From Candidatus Pantoea floridensis (GTDB taxonomy: Bacteria > Pseudomonadota > Gammaproteobacteria > Enterobacterales > Enterobacteriaceae): DNA of 64,000 nucleotides. The notes below the pieces were generated by a model. That model ran no database searches and was not told the DNA's origin. It saw nothing but the letters and a program-made list of their open reading frames with translations. Every line of letters begins with the position of its first letter. Position 1 is the stretch's first letter. A program made the position numbers and the translations under genes. The stretch spans positions 3,038,001 to 3,102,000 of the forward strand of contig NZ_OCMY01000001.1 in NCBI RefSeq assembly GCF_900215435.1, in the 5' to 3' direction. Positions 32,159 to 41,512 of the stretch are shown in pieces.

Positions 32159-32194
32159 CTTCGGCCTTTCCTGCTAAGGTAGGTTAGGCCGAAG
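32159..32194 (+). promoter_or_regulatory. Hairpin between iscR and iscS
   Basis: CTTCGGCC / GGCCGAAG is an 8-bp perfect stem around a 20-nt loop, with no T run after it. In E. coli a strong structure here protects the iscR part of the mRNA when RyhB triggers decay of the downstream part. The same role is possible. Confidence 0.5.
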
Positions 32195-32238
32195 CATGCT
32201 ATAAAGACGTATGATTTTTTATACGGAGTTTTAGCGCA

Positions 32239-33411
32239 ATGAAATTACCGATTTACCTGGATTACGCAGCCACCACGCCTGCCGATCCACGTGTTGCCAC
32301 CAAAATGATGCAGTTCCTCACCATGGATGGCACCTTCGGTAACCCCGCTTCCCGTTCTCACCGTTTTGGCTGGCAGGCTGAAGAGGCCGTTGATGTTGCT
32401 CGCAATCAAATTGCTGAGCTGGTCAATGCCGATCCGCGTGAAATCGTTTTTACCTCTGGCGCAACAGAAGCTGATAACCTGGCAATTAAGGGAGCAGCAC
32501 AATTCCATCAGGCGCGCGGCAAACACATCATTACCAGCCAAACCGAACACAAAGCGGTGCTCGACAGTTGTTTGCAGCTGGCGCATGAAGGCTTTGATGT
32601 CACTTTCTTACAGCCGGGCAGCGACGGCATTGTCACGCCGCAGATGCTTGAATCTGCACTGCGCGACGATACGGTGCTGGTGTCGCTGATGCACGTTAAT
32701 AATGAAACCGGTGTGATTCAGGATATCGCTGCCCTCGGCGCGCTGTGCCATGCGCGAGATGTGCTGTTCCACGTTGATGCCACCCAAAGCGTCGGCAAGT
32801 TACCGATTAACGTCAGTGAACTGCCGGTGGATTTGATGTCGTTCTCGGCGCACAAGCTCTATGGCCCCAAAGGCATCGGTGCGTTGTGGGTGCGACGTAA
32901 ACCGCGTCTGCAAATCGATGCGCAGATGCACGGTGGTGGACACGAGCGTGGTATGCGATCAGGCACTTTGCCGGTGCACCAGATTGTTGGCATGGGCGAA
33001 GCCTATCGCATTGCGCGTGAAGAGATGAGCAGCGAAATGGCGCGTCTGGCTGAGCTGCGCCAGCGTCTGTGGAGCGGCATCAGTAAACTGGGTAATGTGA
33101 ACCTCAACGGTTCGCTCGAACAGGGCGCACCAAACATCCTCAATATCAGTTTTGCCCACGTTGATGGCGAATCGCTGATTATGGCGCTGAAAGATCTGGC
33201 GCTCTCATCCGGTTCCGCCTGTACCTCGGCCAGTCTCGAACCCTCATATGTACTGCGCGCAATGGGCGTTGAGCAGGAGCTGGCACACAGCTCGCTGCGT
33301 TTTTCGCTCGGACGTTTCACAAGCGCAGAAGAAATTGAGTACGCTATCGAGCTGGTTAATAAAGCGGTAACGCGCCTGCGGGCAGTATCGCCTGCGGCAA
33401 CCTCCCGCTAA
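32239..33411 (+). CDS. iscS: Cysteine desulfurase IscS, C-terminal tail missing
   Basis: PLP enzyme that takes sulfur from cysteine as a Cys persulfide and passes it to acceptors for Fe-S clusters, thiamine and tRNA thiolation. It has 390 residues against 404 in E. coli. PLP Lys206 is in [10 protein letters not shown] and active Cys328 is in [14 protein letters not shown]; both are intact. It ends [10 protein letters not shown] instead of the E. coli tail after SP (LWEMYKQGVDLNSIEWAHH), which forms part of the IscU contact. The next gene, 62 bp on, is pepB; iscU-iscA-hscB-hscA-fdx-iscX are absent. Confidence 0.95.
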   Translation: MKLPIYLDYAATTPADPRVATKMMQFLTMDGTFGNPASRSHRFGWQAEEAVDVARNQIAELVNADPREIVFTSGATEADNLAIKGAAQFHQARGKHIITSQTEHKAVLDSCLQLAHEGFDVTFLQPGSDGIVTPQMLESALRDDTVLVSLMHVNNETGVIQDIAALGALCHARDVLFHVDATQSVGKLPINVSELPVDLMSFSAHKLYGPKGIGALWVRRKPRLQIDAQMHGGGHERGMRSGTLPVHQIVGMGEAYRIAREEMSSEMARLAELRQRLWSGISKLGNVNLNGSLEQGAPNILNISFAHVDGESLIMALKDLALSSGSACTSASLEPSYVLRAMGVEQELAHSSLRFSLGRFTSAEEIEYAIELVNKAVTRLRAVSPAATSR

Positions 33412-33421
33412 TTCATGCACC

Positions 33422-33445
33422 CCTTGCGCCGGTTCTGGCGCAAGG
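33422..33445 (+). other. Hairpin at the iscS-pepB junction
   Basis: CCTTGCGCC / GGCGCAAGG perfect 9-bp stem with a 6-nt loop, 11 bp after the iscS stop. No T run follows, so termination is uncertain. It marks the place where iscU to iscX would be in E. coli. Confidence 0.5.
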
Positions 33446-33473
33446 TGACACCTAACGCAAACGGAGCCACGCG

Positions 33474-34760
33474 ATGACAACACAACCGATGATAATTACG
33501 CTCAGCTCCCAGGCCGCCGACGCGCGCTGGGGTGACAAAGCATTGCTGAGCAGCAACGAAAGTGGCATGACCGTTCACCTGACTGGCGCCGACGCGCTGA
33601 TGAGCATCCAGCGCGCCGGGCGCAAGCTGGACGGTCAGGGCATTCGCCACGTTGCGCTGCACGGCGAAGGCTGGGATTTGGAAAAATGCTGGGCATTCTG
33701 GCAAGGCTATCGTAGCCCGAAAGGCAAGCGCCAGGTCGAGTGGCCGGAATTCAATGAAGCCGATCAAGCTGAATTTGAGCGTCGTTTGAAGATCGTTGAT
33801 TGGGTTCGCGACACCATCAACCTGCCGGCGGAAGATCTCAGCCCCGAGCAGCTGGCGCATAACGCGGTTGATTTGATTAGCGAAGTCGGCGGCAAAGCGG
33901 TGAGCTACCGCATTACCAAAGGTGACGATCTGCGCGAGCAGGGATATGCCGGCATCCACACCGTTGGGCGTGGTTCCTCGCGCGTACCGGTACTGCTGGC
34001 GCTTGATTTCAACCCAACCGGCGATGAAGCTGCACCGGTTTATGCGTGTCTGGTGGGTAAAGGTATTACTTTTGATACCGGCGGTTACAGCCTGAAGCAG
34101 AGCGCTTTTATGGATTCAATGAAGTCCGACATGGGCGGCGCGGCAACGCTGACCGGCGCACTGGCGTTAGCGATTTCGCGTGGTCTGAACAAGCGCGTGA
34201 AACTGTTCCTGTGCTGCGCAGACAACATGGTGAGCGGCAACGCGTTCCGTCTGGGTGACATCATCCGCTATCGCAACGGTAAAACCGTTGAAGTAATGAA
34301 CACCGATGCGGAAGGCCGTCTGGTGCTGGCCGATGGCCTGATCGATGCCAGCGAGCAAAATCCAGAGCTGCTGATTGATGCCGCCACGCTGACGGGCGCA
34401 GCAAAAACGGCCTTGGGCAACGATTACCACGCGCTATTTACCTTTGACGATGTGCTGGCCGAATCGCTGCTCGGCAGCGCAACCGGTGAGAACGAAGCCT
34501 TCTGGCGTCTGCCGCTGGCGGAATTCCATCGGAGCCATTTGCCTTCGAACTTTGCCGACTTGAATAACATCGCCAGCCCGTCACACGCGGCGGGTGCCAG
34601 CAGCGCGGCCGCGTTCCTGTCGCATTTCGTCAGCAAATACCAGCAGGGCTGGCTGCATATTGACTGCTCTGCCACCTATCGCAAAGGTGCGGTGGATCAG
34701 TGGTCCGCCGGTGCAACCGGTTTAGGTGTGCGTACCGTCGCCAATCTATTGCTGAAATAA
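33474..34760 (+). CDS. pepB: Peptidase B, M17 aminopeptidase
   Basis: Cytosolic leucyl-type aminopeptidase of 428 residues (E. coli 427). The two-metal site is formed by [14 protein letters not shown] and [14 protein letters not shown]. The start [16 protein letters not shown] resembles the family, and CGGAG lies 8 nt before the ATG. In E. coli it follows iscX; here it directly follows iscS, so it is probably co-transcribed from the iscR promoter unless the junction hairpin stops transcription. Confidence 0.96.
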   Translation: MTTQPMIITLSSQAADARWGDKALLSSNESGMTVHLTGADALMSIQRAGRKLDGQGIRHVALHGEGWDLEKCWAFWQGYRSPKGKRQVEWPEFNEADQAEFERRLKIVDWVRDTINLPAEDLSPEQLAHNAVDLISEVGGKAVSYRITKGDDLREQGYAGIHTVGRGSSRVPVLLALDFNPTGDEAAPVYACLVGKGITFDTGGYSLKQSAFMDSMKSDMGGAATLTGALALAISRGLNKRVKLFLCCADNMVSGNAFRLGDIIRYRNGKTVEVMNTDAEGRLVLADGLIDASEQNPELLIDAATLTGAAKTALGNDYHALFTFDDVLAESLLGSATGENEAFWRLPLAEFHRSHLPSNFADLNNIASPSHAAGASSAAAFLSHFVSKYQQGWLHIDCSATYRKGAVDQWSAGATGLGVRTVANLLLK

Positions 34761-34770
34761 TCCCCATCAC

Positions 34771-34794
34771 GGCAGGCGCAGGCCTGCTTTTTTT
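34771..34794 (+). terminator. pepB terminator
   Basis: GCAGGC / GCCTGC stem with a 4-nt loop, followed by seven T. It ends the iscR-iscS-pepB unit. Confidence 0.8.
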
Positions 34795-34806
34795 GGAAAT
34801 GACTAC

Positions 34807-35574
34807 ATGAGTAACCGTCTTGAAGAGGTGCTGAAGTTGGCCGCCACTGAGCCTGCGCACCGTCCGGAATTTTTCCAACTGCTGCTGGAAGCCGATGTTT
34901 GGGTACCTGGCGAAAGTCCTGCCGAACAGTTTGATGCCACCTCACCGGTTGAGTTACAGCACTGGGAAAAAGAGGGCGGCGGCAGCGTAATCCCGTTCTT
35001 CACTTCCGAAGAAGCGATGGGCGAGGCGATCAAAGGTGAACAGCCGTATCTGCGCATGCCGGTGCGTACGCTGTTTGAGATTACACAGGGCGACACGCTG
35101 TTTCTCAATGCGAAACTGCCTGCCGGCAAAGAGTTTTCGCCGGGCGAAATTGCCCATTTGCTGAGTGAAGAGGGCAGTGCGCTGAGTCAGCAAACCGTGC
35201 TGGAAGGCGGACAAGCGCTGCTGCTCTCCGAAGTGGCAGAGCCACCGGCGCAGATGATTGATTCGCTGACGCAGCTGTTTGCCAAGTATAAGCAGGTGCG
35301 CCGTGCTTACGTTGCCAGCATTCGTGAAAGCGCAGCGGAAGAGCCGAATCTATTGATTGGCATCGAAGCGGATAGCGATATTGATGAGATTATTCAGGCA
35401 GCGGGCGGGGTGGCAACCGATACGCTCGCCGACGATGCACCGATTGATATCTGTGAAGTGGTGAGTGAAGATCGCGGCGTCAGCCATTTCTTTACTGCCC
35501 ACATTACGCCTTTTTACGAGCGTCGCTGGGGCAGTTTCCTGCGCGATTTCAAAGGCAGCCAGCGGATTATTTGA
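34807..35574 (+). CDS. sseB: SseB family protein
   Basis: The 255-residue protein aligns with E. coli SseB (enhanced serine sensitivity) over its whole length: ATEPAHRPEFFQLLLE near the start, HWEKEGGGSVIPFFTSEEA, and PFYERRWGSFLRDF at the end. Function is not firmly known; no signal peptide or membrane segment is seen. It is preceded by a terminator and convergent with sseA, the conserved neighbour, across a repeat element. Confidence 0.93.
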   Translation: MSNRLEEVLKLAATEPAHRPEFFQLLLEADVWVPGESPAEQFDATSPVELQHWEKEGGGSVIPFFTSEEAMGEAIKGEQPYLRMPVRTLFEITQGDTLFLNAKLPAGKEFSPGEIAHLLSEEGSALSQQTVLEGGQALLLSEVAEPPAQMIDSLTQLFAKYKQVRRAYVASIRESAAEEPNLLIGIEADSDIDEIIQAAGGVATDTLADDAPIDICEVVSEDRGVSHFFTAHITPFYERRWGSFLRDFKGSQRII

Positions 35575-35584
35575 TGTATTGCCT

Positions 35585-35634
35585 GGTGCGCATGAATGCG
35601 CACCTTAGATGTAGGGGCGCCATTCATGGCGACC
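35585..35634. repeat. Paired-palindrome repeat, copy 2
   Basis: GGTGCGCATGAATGCGCACC (35585-35604) and GGGCGCCATTCATGGCGACC (35615-35634) fill the 66-bp gap between the convergent sseB and sseA. It is the most compact copy: only 10 bp, including TAG, lie between the palindromes. It could act as a two-way terminator-like structure, but no T run is present. Confidence 0.75.
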
Positions 35635-35640
35635 TGATCA

Positions 35641-36480
35641 TCACTTCTCAATCGGTAAATCGTCGCGGCTGCCCCATTCCCCCCACGAACCGTCGTACAG
35701 CGTCACATCGCGTACGCCAAGTGAGGTCAGCGCCAAAATCACCACCACCGCCGTCACACCGGAACCACAGCTGGCAATCACCGGCTGATCCAGCTTCACG
35801 CCTGCTTTTTCAAACAAATCGCGCAGTTCTGCCGCCGGTTTCAGTTCACCGTTCGCCACCAAACTGTTCCACGGCACGTTGAGGCTATGAGGTATATGAC
35901 CGCGCAGCAGCCCTGGACGCGGCTCATCTACTTCGGCGTTAAAACGGTTAGCCGCGCGCGCATCCACAATCTGTGCGCCGCCTTCATGGCTAATCAGCAG
36001 CACGTCGGTCAGACGTTTTACCTGCGTACTGTCATAGGTCGCCTCAAATTCCGCTTCTGGCAGAGTAACCGGCCCGCTGGCTAATTCGAAACCGGCGGCC
36101 TTCCAGCCCTGTAATCCCGCGGCGAGAATTGACACGTTTTCACAACCGAAGGCGCGCAGCATCCACCACGCGCGCGGCGCGGAGAACAGGTTGCCTTCGT
36201 CATACACCACCAGATGTTTATCCCGGCTGATGCCCAGCTCGCGCATTGCTACCGCAAAGGCTTCGGCGCGCGGCATCATATGCGGATAGGGGCTGGTATG
36301 ATCTGAAAGCGCTTCGATATCGAAGAACGGTGCATTCGGTAAATGGCCGGCAAGATATTCAGCCTTCAGATCCCTTACGGCTTCCTGGCCGGGTGGCAAC
36401 ATGCGGGCGTCAATAACCTGCAACGTTTCCTCGTTGTAATGTTCTTTCAACCAATCGGCGGACACAAATATGGCTGTCAT
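35641..36480 (-). CDS. sseA: 3-mercaptopyruvate sulfurtransferase
   Basis: Transfers sulfur from 3-mercaptopyruvate to cyanide or thiol acceptors. The 279-residue protein has tandem rhodanese domains: an inactive N-terminal one and a C-terminal one with nucleophile Cys238 in the loop CGSGVTA, the signature of mercaptopyruvate rather than thiosulfate enzymes. It lies next to sseB as in E. coli. It is a second sulfur-transfer enzyme close to IscS. Confidence 0.95.
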   Translation of the reverse strand: MTAIFVSADWLKEHYNEETLQVIDARMLPPGQEAVRDLKAEYLAGHLPNAPFFDIEALSDHTSPYPHMMPRAEAFAVAMRELGISRDKHLVVYDEGNLFSAPRAWWMLRAFGCENVSILAAGLQGWKAAGFELASGPVTLPEAEFEATYDSTQVKRLTDVLLISHEGGAQIVDARAANRFNAEVDEPRPGLLRGHIPHSLNVPWNSLVANGELKPAAELRDLFEKAGVKLDQPVIASCGSGVTAVVVILALTSLGVRDVTLYDGSWGEWGSRDDLPIEK

Positions 36481-36625
36481 AGCAACCTCTTCTCAGCAAA
36501 CGGGAAAAGACCAGTCTCCGGGAATGTGAACGCTATCTCAAGGGCATGATTGCTAAAGTTGGCGGGTTGATGTGAAATTGCGCAACATTACGTTTTCTTA
36601 ACTTGAGAGTGGTGAGGGATTTACC

Positions 36626-39600
36626 ATGGCAAAACCTTCTAACCGGTTGCTGCTCAGCATGCTGATCGGTGGTGTACTAGTGGGCGGCACAGCATCGACG
36701 CTCTACGCGGCGGAAACTGCAGCCGCAACAGCAACGCAGAAATCACTCTCCGTTATCGATCTCTCCGAACTGCAACTCGACGGTGCCGCAGCGCTGGTGT
36801 TGACCTTTAACGCGCCGCTCGATAGCCAGCAGGATTTCGCGGCACGCGTGCAAATTATCGATGACAAAAGTGGCAAAGTTGATGGCGGCTGGGAGCTGGC
36901 GCAAAACGGTAAAGCGCTACGTTTTCGCCATCCTGAACCCTCTCGCAAATTGACCGTCAATGTCGATGCTGGCCTCAAAGCGATCGATGGCAGCACGTTA
37001 TCTGCGCCCTTTAGCCAGACCCTGACCACGCGTGATATCCAGCCGATGGTGGGTTTTGCCAGCCGCGGTTCGCTGCTGCCGCTGCGCCTGACACAGGGAT
37101 TACCGGTGCTGGCACTGAATGTGAACAACGTCGACGTGGATTTCTTCCGCGTGAAGAAGGCCACGCTGGCGGATTTCCTCGCTCAGTGGAATTACGGCAA
37201 TAACATCTCGTACTGGGAATCACGCGATCTGCTCAAAAACGCCGATCTGGTCTATAGCGGGCGTTTCGATCTTAATCCGGCGCGTAACACGCGCGAAAAA
37301 ATGCAGCTGCCGCTGGGCGGTGTCGAGGCGCTAAAACAGCCGGGCGTGTATCTGGCGGTGATGAAACAGGCTGGAACTTACAGCTACACGCAACCGGCGA
37401 CACTGTTTACCCTGAGCGACATCGGTCTGTCGCTGCACCAATTCCCTGATCAGTTGGAGCTGTTTGCCCAAAGTCTGGTTAATGGCGCACCGCTTGATGA
37501 CGTCAGCGTGCAGTTGCTGGATGAAAAGGGCAAGCAGCTGGCGAGCGGTACCAGCGACCGTAACGGCCATTTGCGTTTACCCGCGCATGCCAAAGGCAAG
37601 TTGCTACTGGCAACACAAAAAGGCCAAACTTCGCTGATCGATCTCGCTCGACCCGCGCTGGATCTGGCGGAGTTCCCGATTGATGGCCCGCAAGGCTATG
37701 ACAAACAGTTCTTCATCTTTGGCCCGCGCGATCTCTATCGTCCCGGTGAAACGGTGATCGTCAATGCGCTACTGCGTGATGCTGATGGTAAACCTTTGCC
37801 GCCGCAGCCGGTGAAAGCCGAAGTGGTGCAGCCGAATGGTGAAGTATCGCAAACCTTCGTCTGGCAAGCGGACAACGGCGTTTATCAACATCGCTTCGCG
37901 TTACCTCCCTCAGCCATGACCGGTGAATGGACACTGCGCATTAACAGCGGTGACAACCAGCCGCGTAGCTGGCCGTTCCACGTCGAAGATTTCCTACCCG
38001 AGCGCATGGCGCTGGCGCTGAGTAACAACGCGCAGCCGCTCAATCCGGCTGCAGACGTTACCTTTGATGTGGACGGGCGCTATCTATACGGCGCGCCTGC
38101 TGCTGGCAATGAATTACAAGGGCAACTGTTCCTGCGCCCAGCGCGTGACGCGGTTGCGGCGCTGCCGGGTTATCAGTTTGGTGACATCACCGAAGATGTG
38201 AAACGTACGCTGGATGACGTAGACGAGAAGTTGGATGAGAGCGGAAAGCTGCAGCTTAAGGTTGAGAGCAGCTGGAAGGAGAGCCATTCGCCGCTCAACC
38301 TGATTCTGCAAGCCAGCCTGCTGGAAACCGGCGGCCGTCCGGTGACGCGTCGCGCTACCCAGGCAATCTGGCCCGCGCCTGCGCTGCCGGGGATTCGTCC
38401 GCTGTTTAACAGTGAATCGGTATATGACTATCGTACCGATCGCTATCACGATGAGCCCACGGTGGCGGAAAACAGCCTCGCCGAGTTTGATGTGGTATAC
38501 GCAAATGCGCAGGGTGAAAAACTGGCGGCGCAGGATCTGGATGTACGCTTGATCCACGAACGCCGCGACTATTACTGGAGCTTCTCCGACAGCGAAGGTT
38601 GGCAATCGCGCTACGATCAAAAAGATCTGCAGGAAGAGCAGCAGCGCATCACTCTTCCCGCTGGCGGCAGTCAGAAAGTGAGTTTCCCGGTGGAGTGGGG
38701 CAGCTATCGTCTGGAAGTACATGCCGGTGACAACATCATCAGCAGCGTACGGTTCCAGGCCGGATATGGCTGGCAGGACAACACCAACGGCACCGGCGCG
38801 CTGCGTCCGGATCAGGTCAAACTGAAGATTGATAAAACCGCCTATCAAGCGGGCGACACCGCGCATGTGCAGTTTGAATCACCCGCCGCCGGTAAAGGCT
38901 ATCTGATGGTGGAATCCAGCAGCGGCACGCTGTGGTGGCAACCGTTAGATGTTCCGGCGGGCGGCGCAACCATTGATGTGCCGATTAGCGACAGCTGGCA
39001 GCGACACGATCTCTATCTCAGCGCCATCGTAGTACGTGACGGCGACAAAGCCAGCGGCGTTACGCCGAAACGTGCGGTCGGCTTGTTGCATCTGCCGATG
39101 GCCACTGAAGCGCGCCGCCTCAGCTTAGCGTTGGACGCGCCGGATAAAATCCGCCCTGAGCAGACCTTAAAAGTGAAGGTAAAAGCCAGCCGTGAAGGTG
39201 GCGCATTGCCGAAGCAGGTTCAGGTATTGCTGTCTGCTGTAGACAGCGGCGTGCTTAACATCACCGATTACAAAACCCCCAACCCATGGGACGCCTTCTT
39301 TGGTCGTAAGCGCTATAACGCCGATCAATACGATGTATTTGGTCAGCTAATTGAAGGCGGCGGCAAGCTGGCCGCGCTGCGCTTTGGCGGTGACGGCGAC
39401 GAGGCGGACGCGCTTTCGCGCGGCGGTAAAAAGCCGATTACCGACGTGCAGATCATCGCACAACAGCTGCAGCCGGTGACGCTGGATGCCAACGGTGAAG
39501 GCACGCTGGAACTGCCGATCCCGGCTTTTAATGGTGAGCTGCGTTTAATGGCACAGGCCTGGAGCGACGATAGCTTTGGCGCTGCCGATCGCAAGCTGGT

Positions 39601-41512
39601 GGTTGCCGCACCGTTGATCAGCGAACTGGCGACGCCGCGCTTCCTTGCCAGCGGCGATCAATCCACGCTGGCACTGGATCTCACCAATCTCACCGATCAA
39701 GCGCAAACGCTAAAAATTAACGTCAGCGCCAGCGGCCTGGTTGCTCTTAACGGCCAGATCCCCGCCAGCGTGCAGCTAGCGAAAGGCGCACGCACCACGC
39801 TGCAGATCCCGGTGAAAGCGCAGGGCGGCTTTGGCGAAGGCAATGTGCAGGTCAACGTATCCGGCATGAGTTTGCCGGGCGAAACCCTGGCAGCGAGTGA
39901 GCGCAGTTGGAAAATTGGCGTACGCCCGGCTTATCCGGCGCAAACGCTGAGCTTCGATAACGTGATGCAAACCGGCCAGAACTGGCAGGTGATGGCGAGT
40001 GCTTTTAATGGACTACAGCAGGATACCCTGAGCGGACAACTGTCACTCAGCAACCGTCCACCGCTGAATATCGCCAGCTTCATCAGCTCGCTGTATGCCT
40101 ATCCTTACGGCTGTCTGGAGCAGACCGCCAGCGGCATTTGGCCCTCGGTGTTCACCAACCATGCGCAGCTGACAGCGATGGGCATTAAAACCAGTAGCGA
40201 TGAGGCGCGCCGCGCGTCAATTGATACCGGCATCGCGCGTCTGGCTGGCATGCAGCGTGGCAACGGGAGCTTTGGCCTGTGGAGCAAAGAGAGTCAGGAA
40301 GAGTTTTGGCTGACCGCTTACGTCACCGATTTCTTGTTGCGCGCCAGCGAAGCGGGCTACAGCGTTCCGGATGGCGTGATCAGCCGCGCCGATGAACGCT
40401 TGCTGCGCTACCTGCAGGACCCGGCGCAGATCGAAACCAGCTGGAGCAGCGATGCCGATGGTTTACGTTTCAGCGTGCAGGCCTATGCTGGATTGGTGCT
40501 GGCCCGCCAGCAACAGGCTCCACTTGGCGCATTGCGCGCACTGTATGAAAAGCGTGAGCAGGCCAAATCCGGGCTGGCAATGGTGCAGCTTGGCGTGGCG
40601 TTGAAAATGATGGGCGATCAGCAACGCGCACAGCTGGCGCTGGCGCAAGGTATTGGTCTTGAACGTAAGCCGAACAGCTGGCTTGGTGATTACGGCAGCC
40701 CGGTGCGCGATCGCGCGCTGATTCTGTCGCTACTCGCCGAAAACCAACTGCTGCCGGAGATGCAAGGTCCGCTGCTGATCGAGCTGGCGAAAGCTGTTCA
40801 TGGGCAACGTTGGTTCTCCACCCAGGAAAACAATGCGTTGTTCCTTGCCGCTCGCACCTTGCAGCAGTACAAAGGTGAAAACTGGCAGGCGACACTGCAA
40901 GGCAACGCGCAGCCGCTGAGTAGCAATCAGCCACTGAATATCGGCATGACTGAAGATCAGCTGCGACAAGGCGTGTCGGTAAAAAGCGACAACGCGTCGC
41001 CACTTTATGGCACGCTGAATGTGGTGGGCTATCCGCGCAACGCACCGGCGCCAATGAGTAATGTGCTGAAGATCAGCCGGGAATACTTTTCACTGGACGG
41101 TAAGCCCGCCGACCTCACCAACCTGAAAAGTGGCGAACTGCTGGTGGTACGATTGAAGATTGCGGCCAGCGAGCGGGTCAGCGATGCGCTGGTGGTGGAT
41201 CTGCTGCCTGCCGGACTCGAGCTGGAAAACCAGAACCTGAGCGACAGCAGCGCCAGCTTGGGCGACAGCGCCGATGCGCTGAAAGAGAGCATGATGGATA
41301 TGCAGCAGGCCAATATTAAACATATTGAGTTCCGTGACGATCGCTTTGTCGCCGCGCTGGCGCTCGACGGCTACACGCCGGGCACGCTGCTGTATCTGGC
41401 GCGTGCGGTCACGCCGGGCAGCTATCGCCTGCCGCCGCCGCAGGTGGAATCGATGTATGTGCCTGAGTGGCGCGCGATTGGTACGACGCCTGAAAAAATC
41501 AATGTGCGATAA
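36626..41512 (+). CDS. yfhM: Bacterial alpha-2-macroglobulin YfhM, no lipobox
   Basis: Protease-trapping protein of 1628 residues (E. coli 1653). It has MG domains, a bait-type region and an alpha-helical TED domain with the thioester CLEQ (Cys1163 to Gln1166, in YPYGCLEQTASGIWP). The signal peptide (LIGGVLVGGTASTLYAAE) has no Cys, whereas E. coli YfhM is a lipoprotein with LAGC. No in-frame upstream start restores a lipobox. So the mature protein is predicted to be soluble in the periplasm. pbpC follows directly, the conserved pair for peptidoglycan repair and defence. Confidence 0.94.
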   Translation: MAKPSNRLLLSMLIGGVLVGGTASTLYAAETAAATATQKSLSVIDLSELQLDGAAALVLTFNAPLDSQQDFAARVQIIDDKSGKVDGGWELAQNGKALRFRHPEPSRKLTVNVDAGLKAIDGSTLSAPFSQTLTTRDIQPMVGFASRGSLLPLRLTQGLPVLALNVNNVDVDFFRVKKATLADFLAQWNYGNNISYWESRDLLKNADLVYSGRFDLNPARNTREKMQLPLGGVEALKQPGVYLAVMKQAGTYSYTQPATLFTLSDIGLSLHQFPDQLELFAQSLVNGAPLDDVSVQLLDEKGKQLASGTSDRNGHLRLPAHAKGKLLLATQKGQTSLIDLARPALDLAEFPIDGPQGYDKQFFIFGPRDLYRPGETVIVNALLRDADGKPLPPQPVKAEVVQPNGEVSQTFVWQADNGVYQHRFALPPSAMTGEWTLRINSGDNQPRSWPFHVEDFLPERMALALSNNAQPLNPAADVTFDVDGRYLYGAPAAGNELQGQLFLRPARDAVAALPGYQFGDITEDVKRTLDDVDEKLDESGKLQLKVESSWKESHSPLNLILQASLLETGGRPVTRRATQAIWPAPALPGIRPLFNSESVYDYRTDRYHDEPTVAENSLAEFDVVYANAQGEKLAAQDLDVRLIHERRDYYWSFSDSEGWQSRYDQKDLQEEQQRITLPAGGSQKVSFPVEWGSYRLEVHAGDNIISSVRFQAGYGWQDNTNGTGALRPDQVKLKIDKTAYQAGDTAHVQFESPAAGKGYLMVESSSGTLWWQPLDVPAGGATIDVPISDSWQRHDLYLSAIVVRDGDKASGVTPKRAVGLLHLPMATEARRLSLALDAPDKIRPEQTLKVKVKASREGGALPKQVQVLLSAVDSGVLNITDYKTPNPWDAFFGRKRYNADQYDVFGQLIEGGGKLAALRFGGDGDEADALSRGGKKPITDVQIIAQQLQPVTLDANGEGTLELPIPAFNGELRLMAQAWSDDSFGAADRKLVVAAPLISELATPRFLASGDQSTLALDLTNLTDQAQTLKINVSASGLVALNGQIPASVQLAKGARTTLQIPVKAQGGFGEGNVQVNVSGMSLPGETLAASERSWKIGVRPAYPAQTLSFDNVMQTGQNWQVMASAFNGLQQDTLSGQLSLSNRPPLNIASFISSLYAYPYGCLEQTASGIWPSVFTNHAQLTAMGIKTSSDEARRASIDTGIARLAGMQRGNGSFGLWSKESQEEFWLTAYVTDFLLRASEAGYSVPDGVISRADERLLRYLQDPAQIETSWSSDADGLRFSVQAYAGLVLARQQQAPLGALRALYEKREQAKSGLAMVQLGVALKMMGDQQRAQLALAQGIGLERKPNSWLGDYGSPVRDRALILSLLAENQLLPEMQGPLLIELAKAVHGQRWFSTQENNALFLAARTLQQYKGENWQATLQGNAQPLSSNQPLNIGMTEDQLRQGVSVKSDNASPLYGTLNVVGYPRNAPAPMSNVLKISREYFSLDGKPADLTNLKSGELLVVRLKIAASERVSDALVVDLLPAGLELENQNLSDSSASLGDSADALKESMMDMQQANIKHIEFRDDRFVAALALDGYTPGTLLYLARAVTPGSYRLPPPQVESMYVPEWRAIGTTPEKINVR

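Noticed and set aside
33412..33473. Remnant of iscU or iscX in the iscS-pepB junction
   Set aside because: I translated the 62 bp in all frames and saw no piece resembling these proteins; only a hairpin and a ribosome binding site are present.
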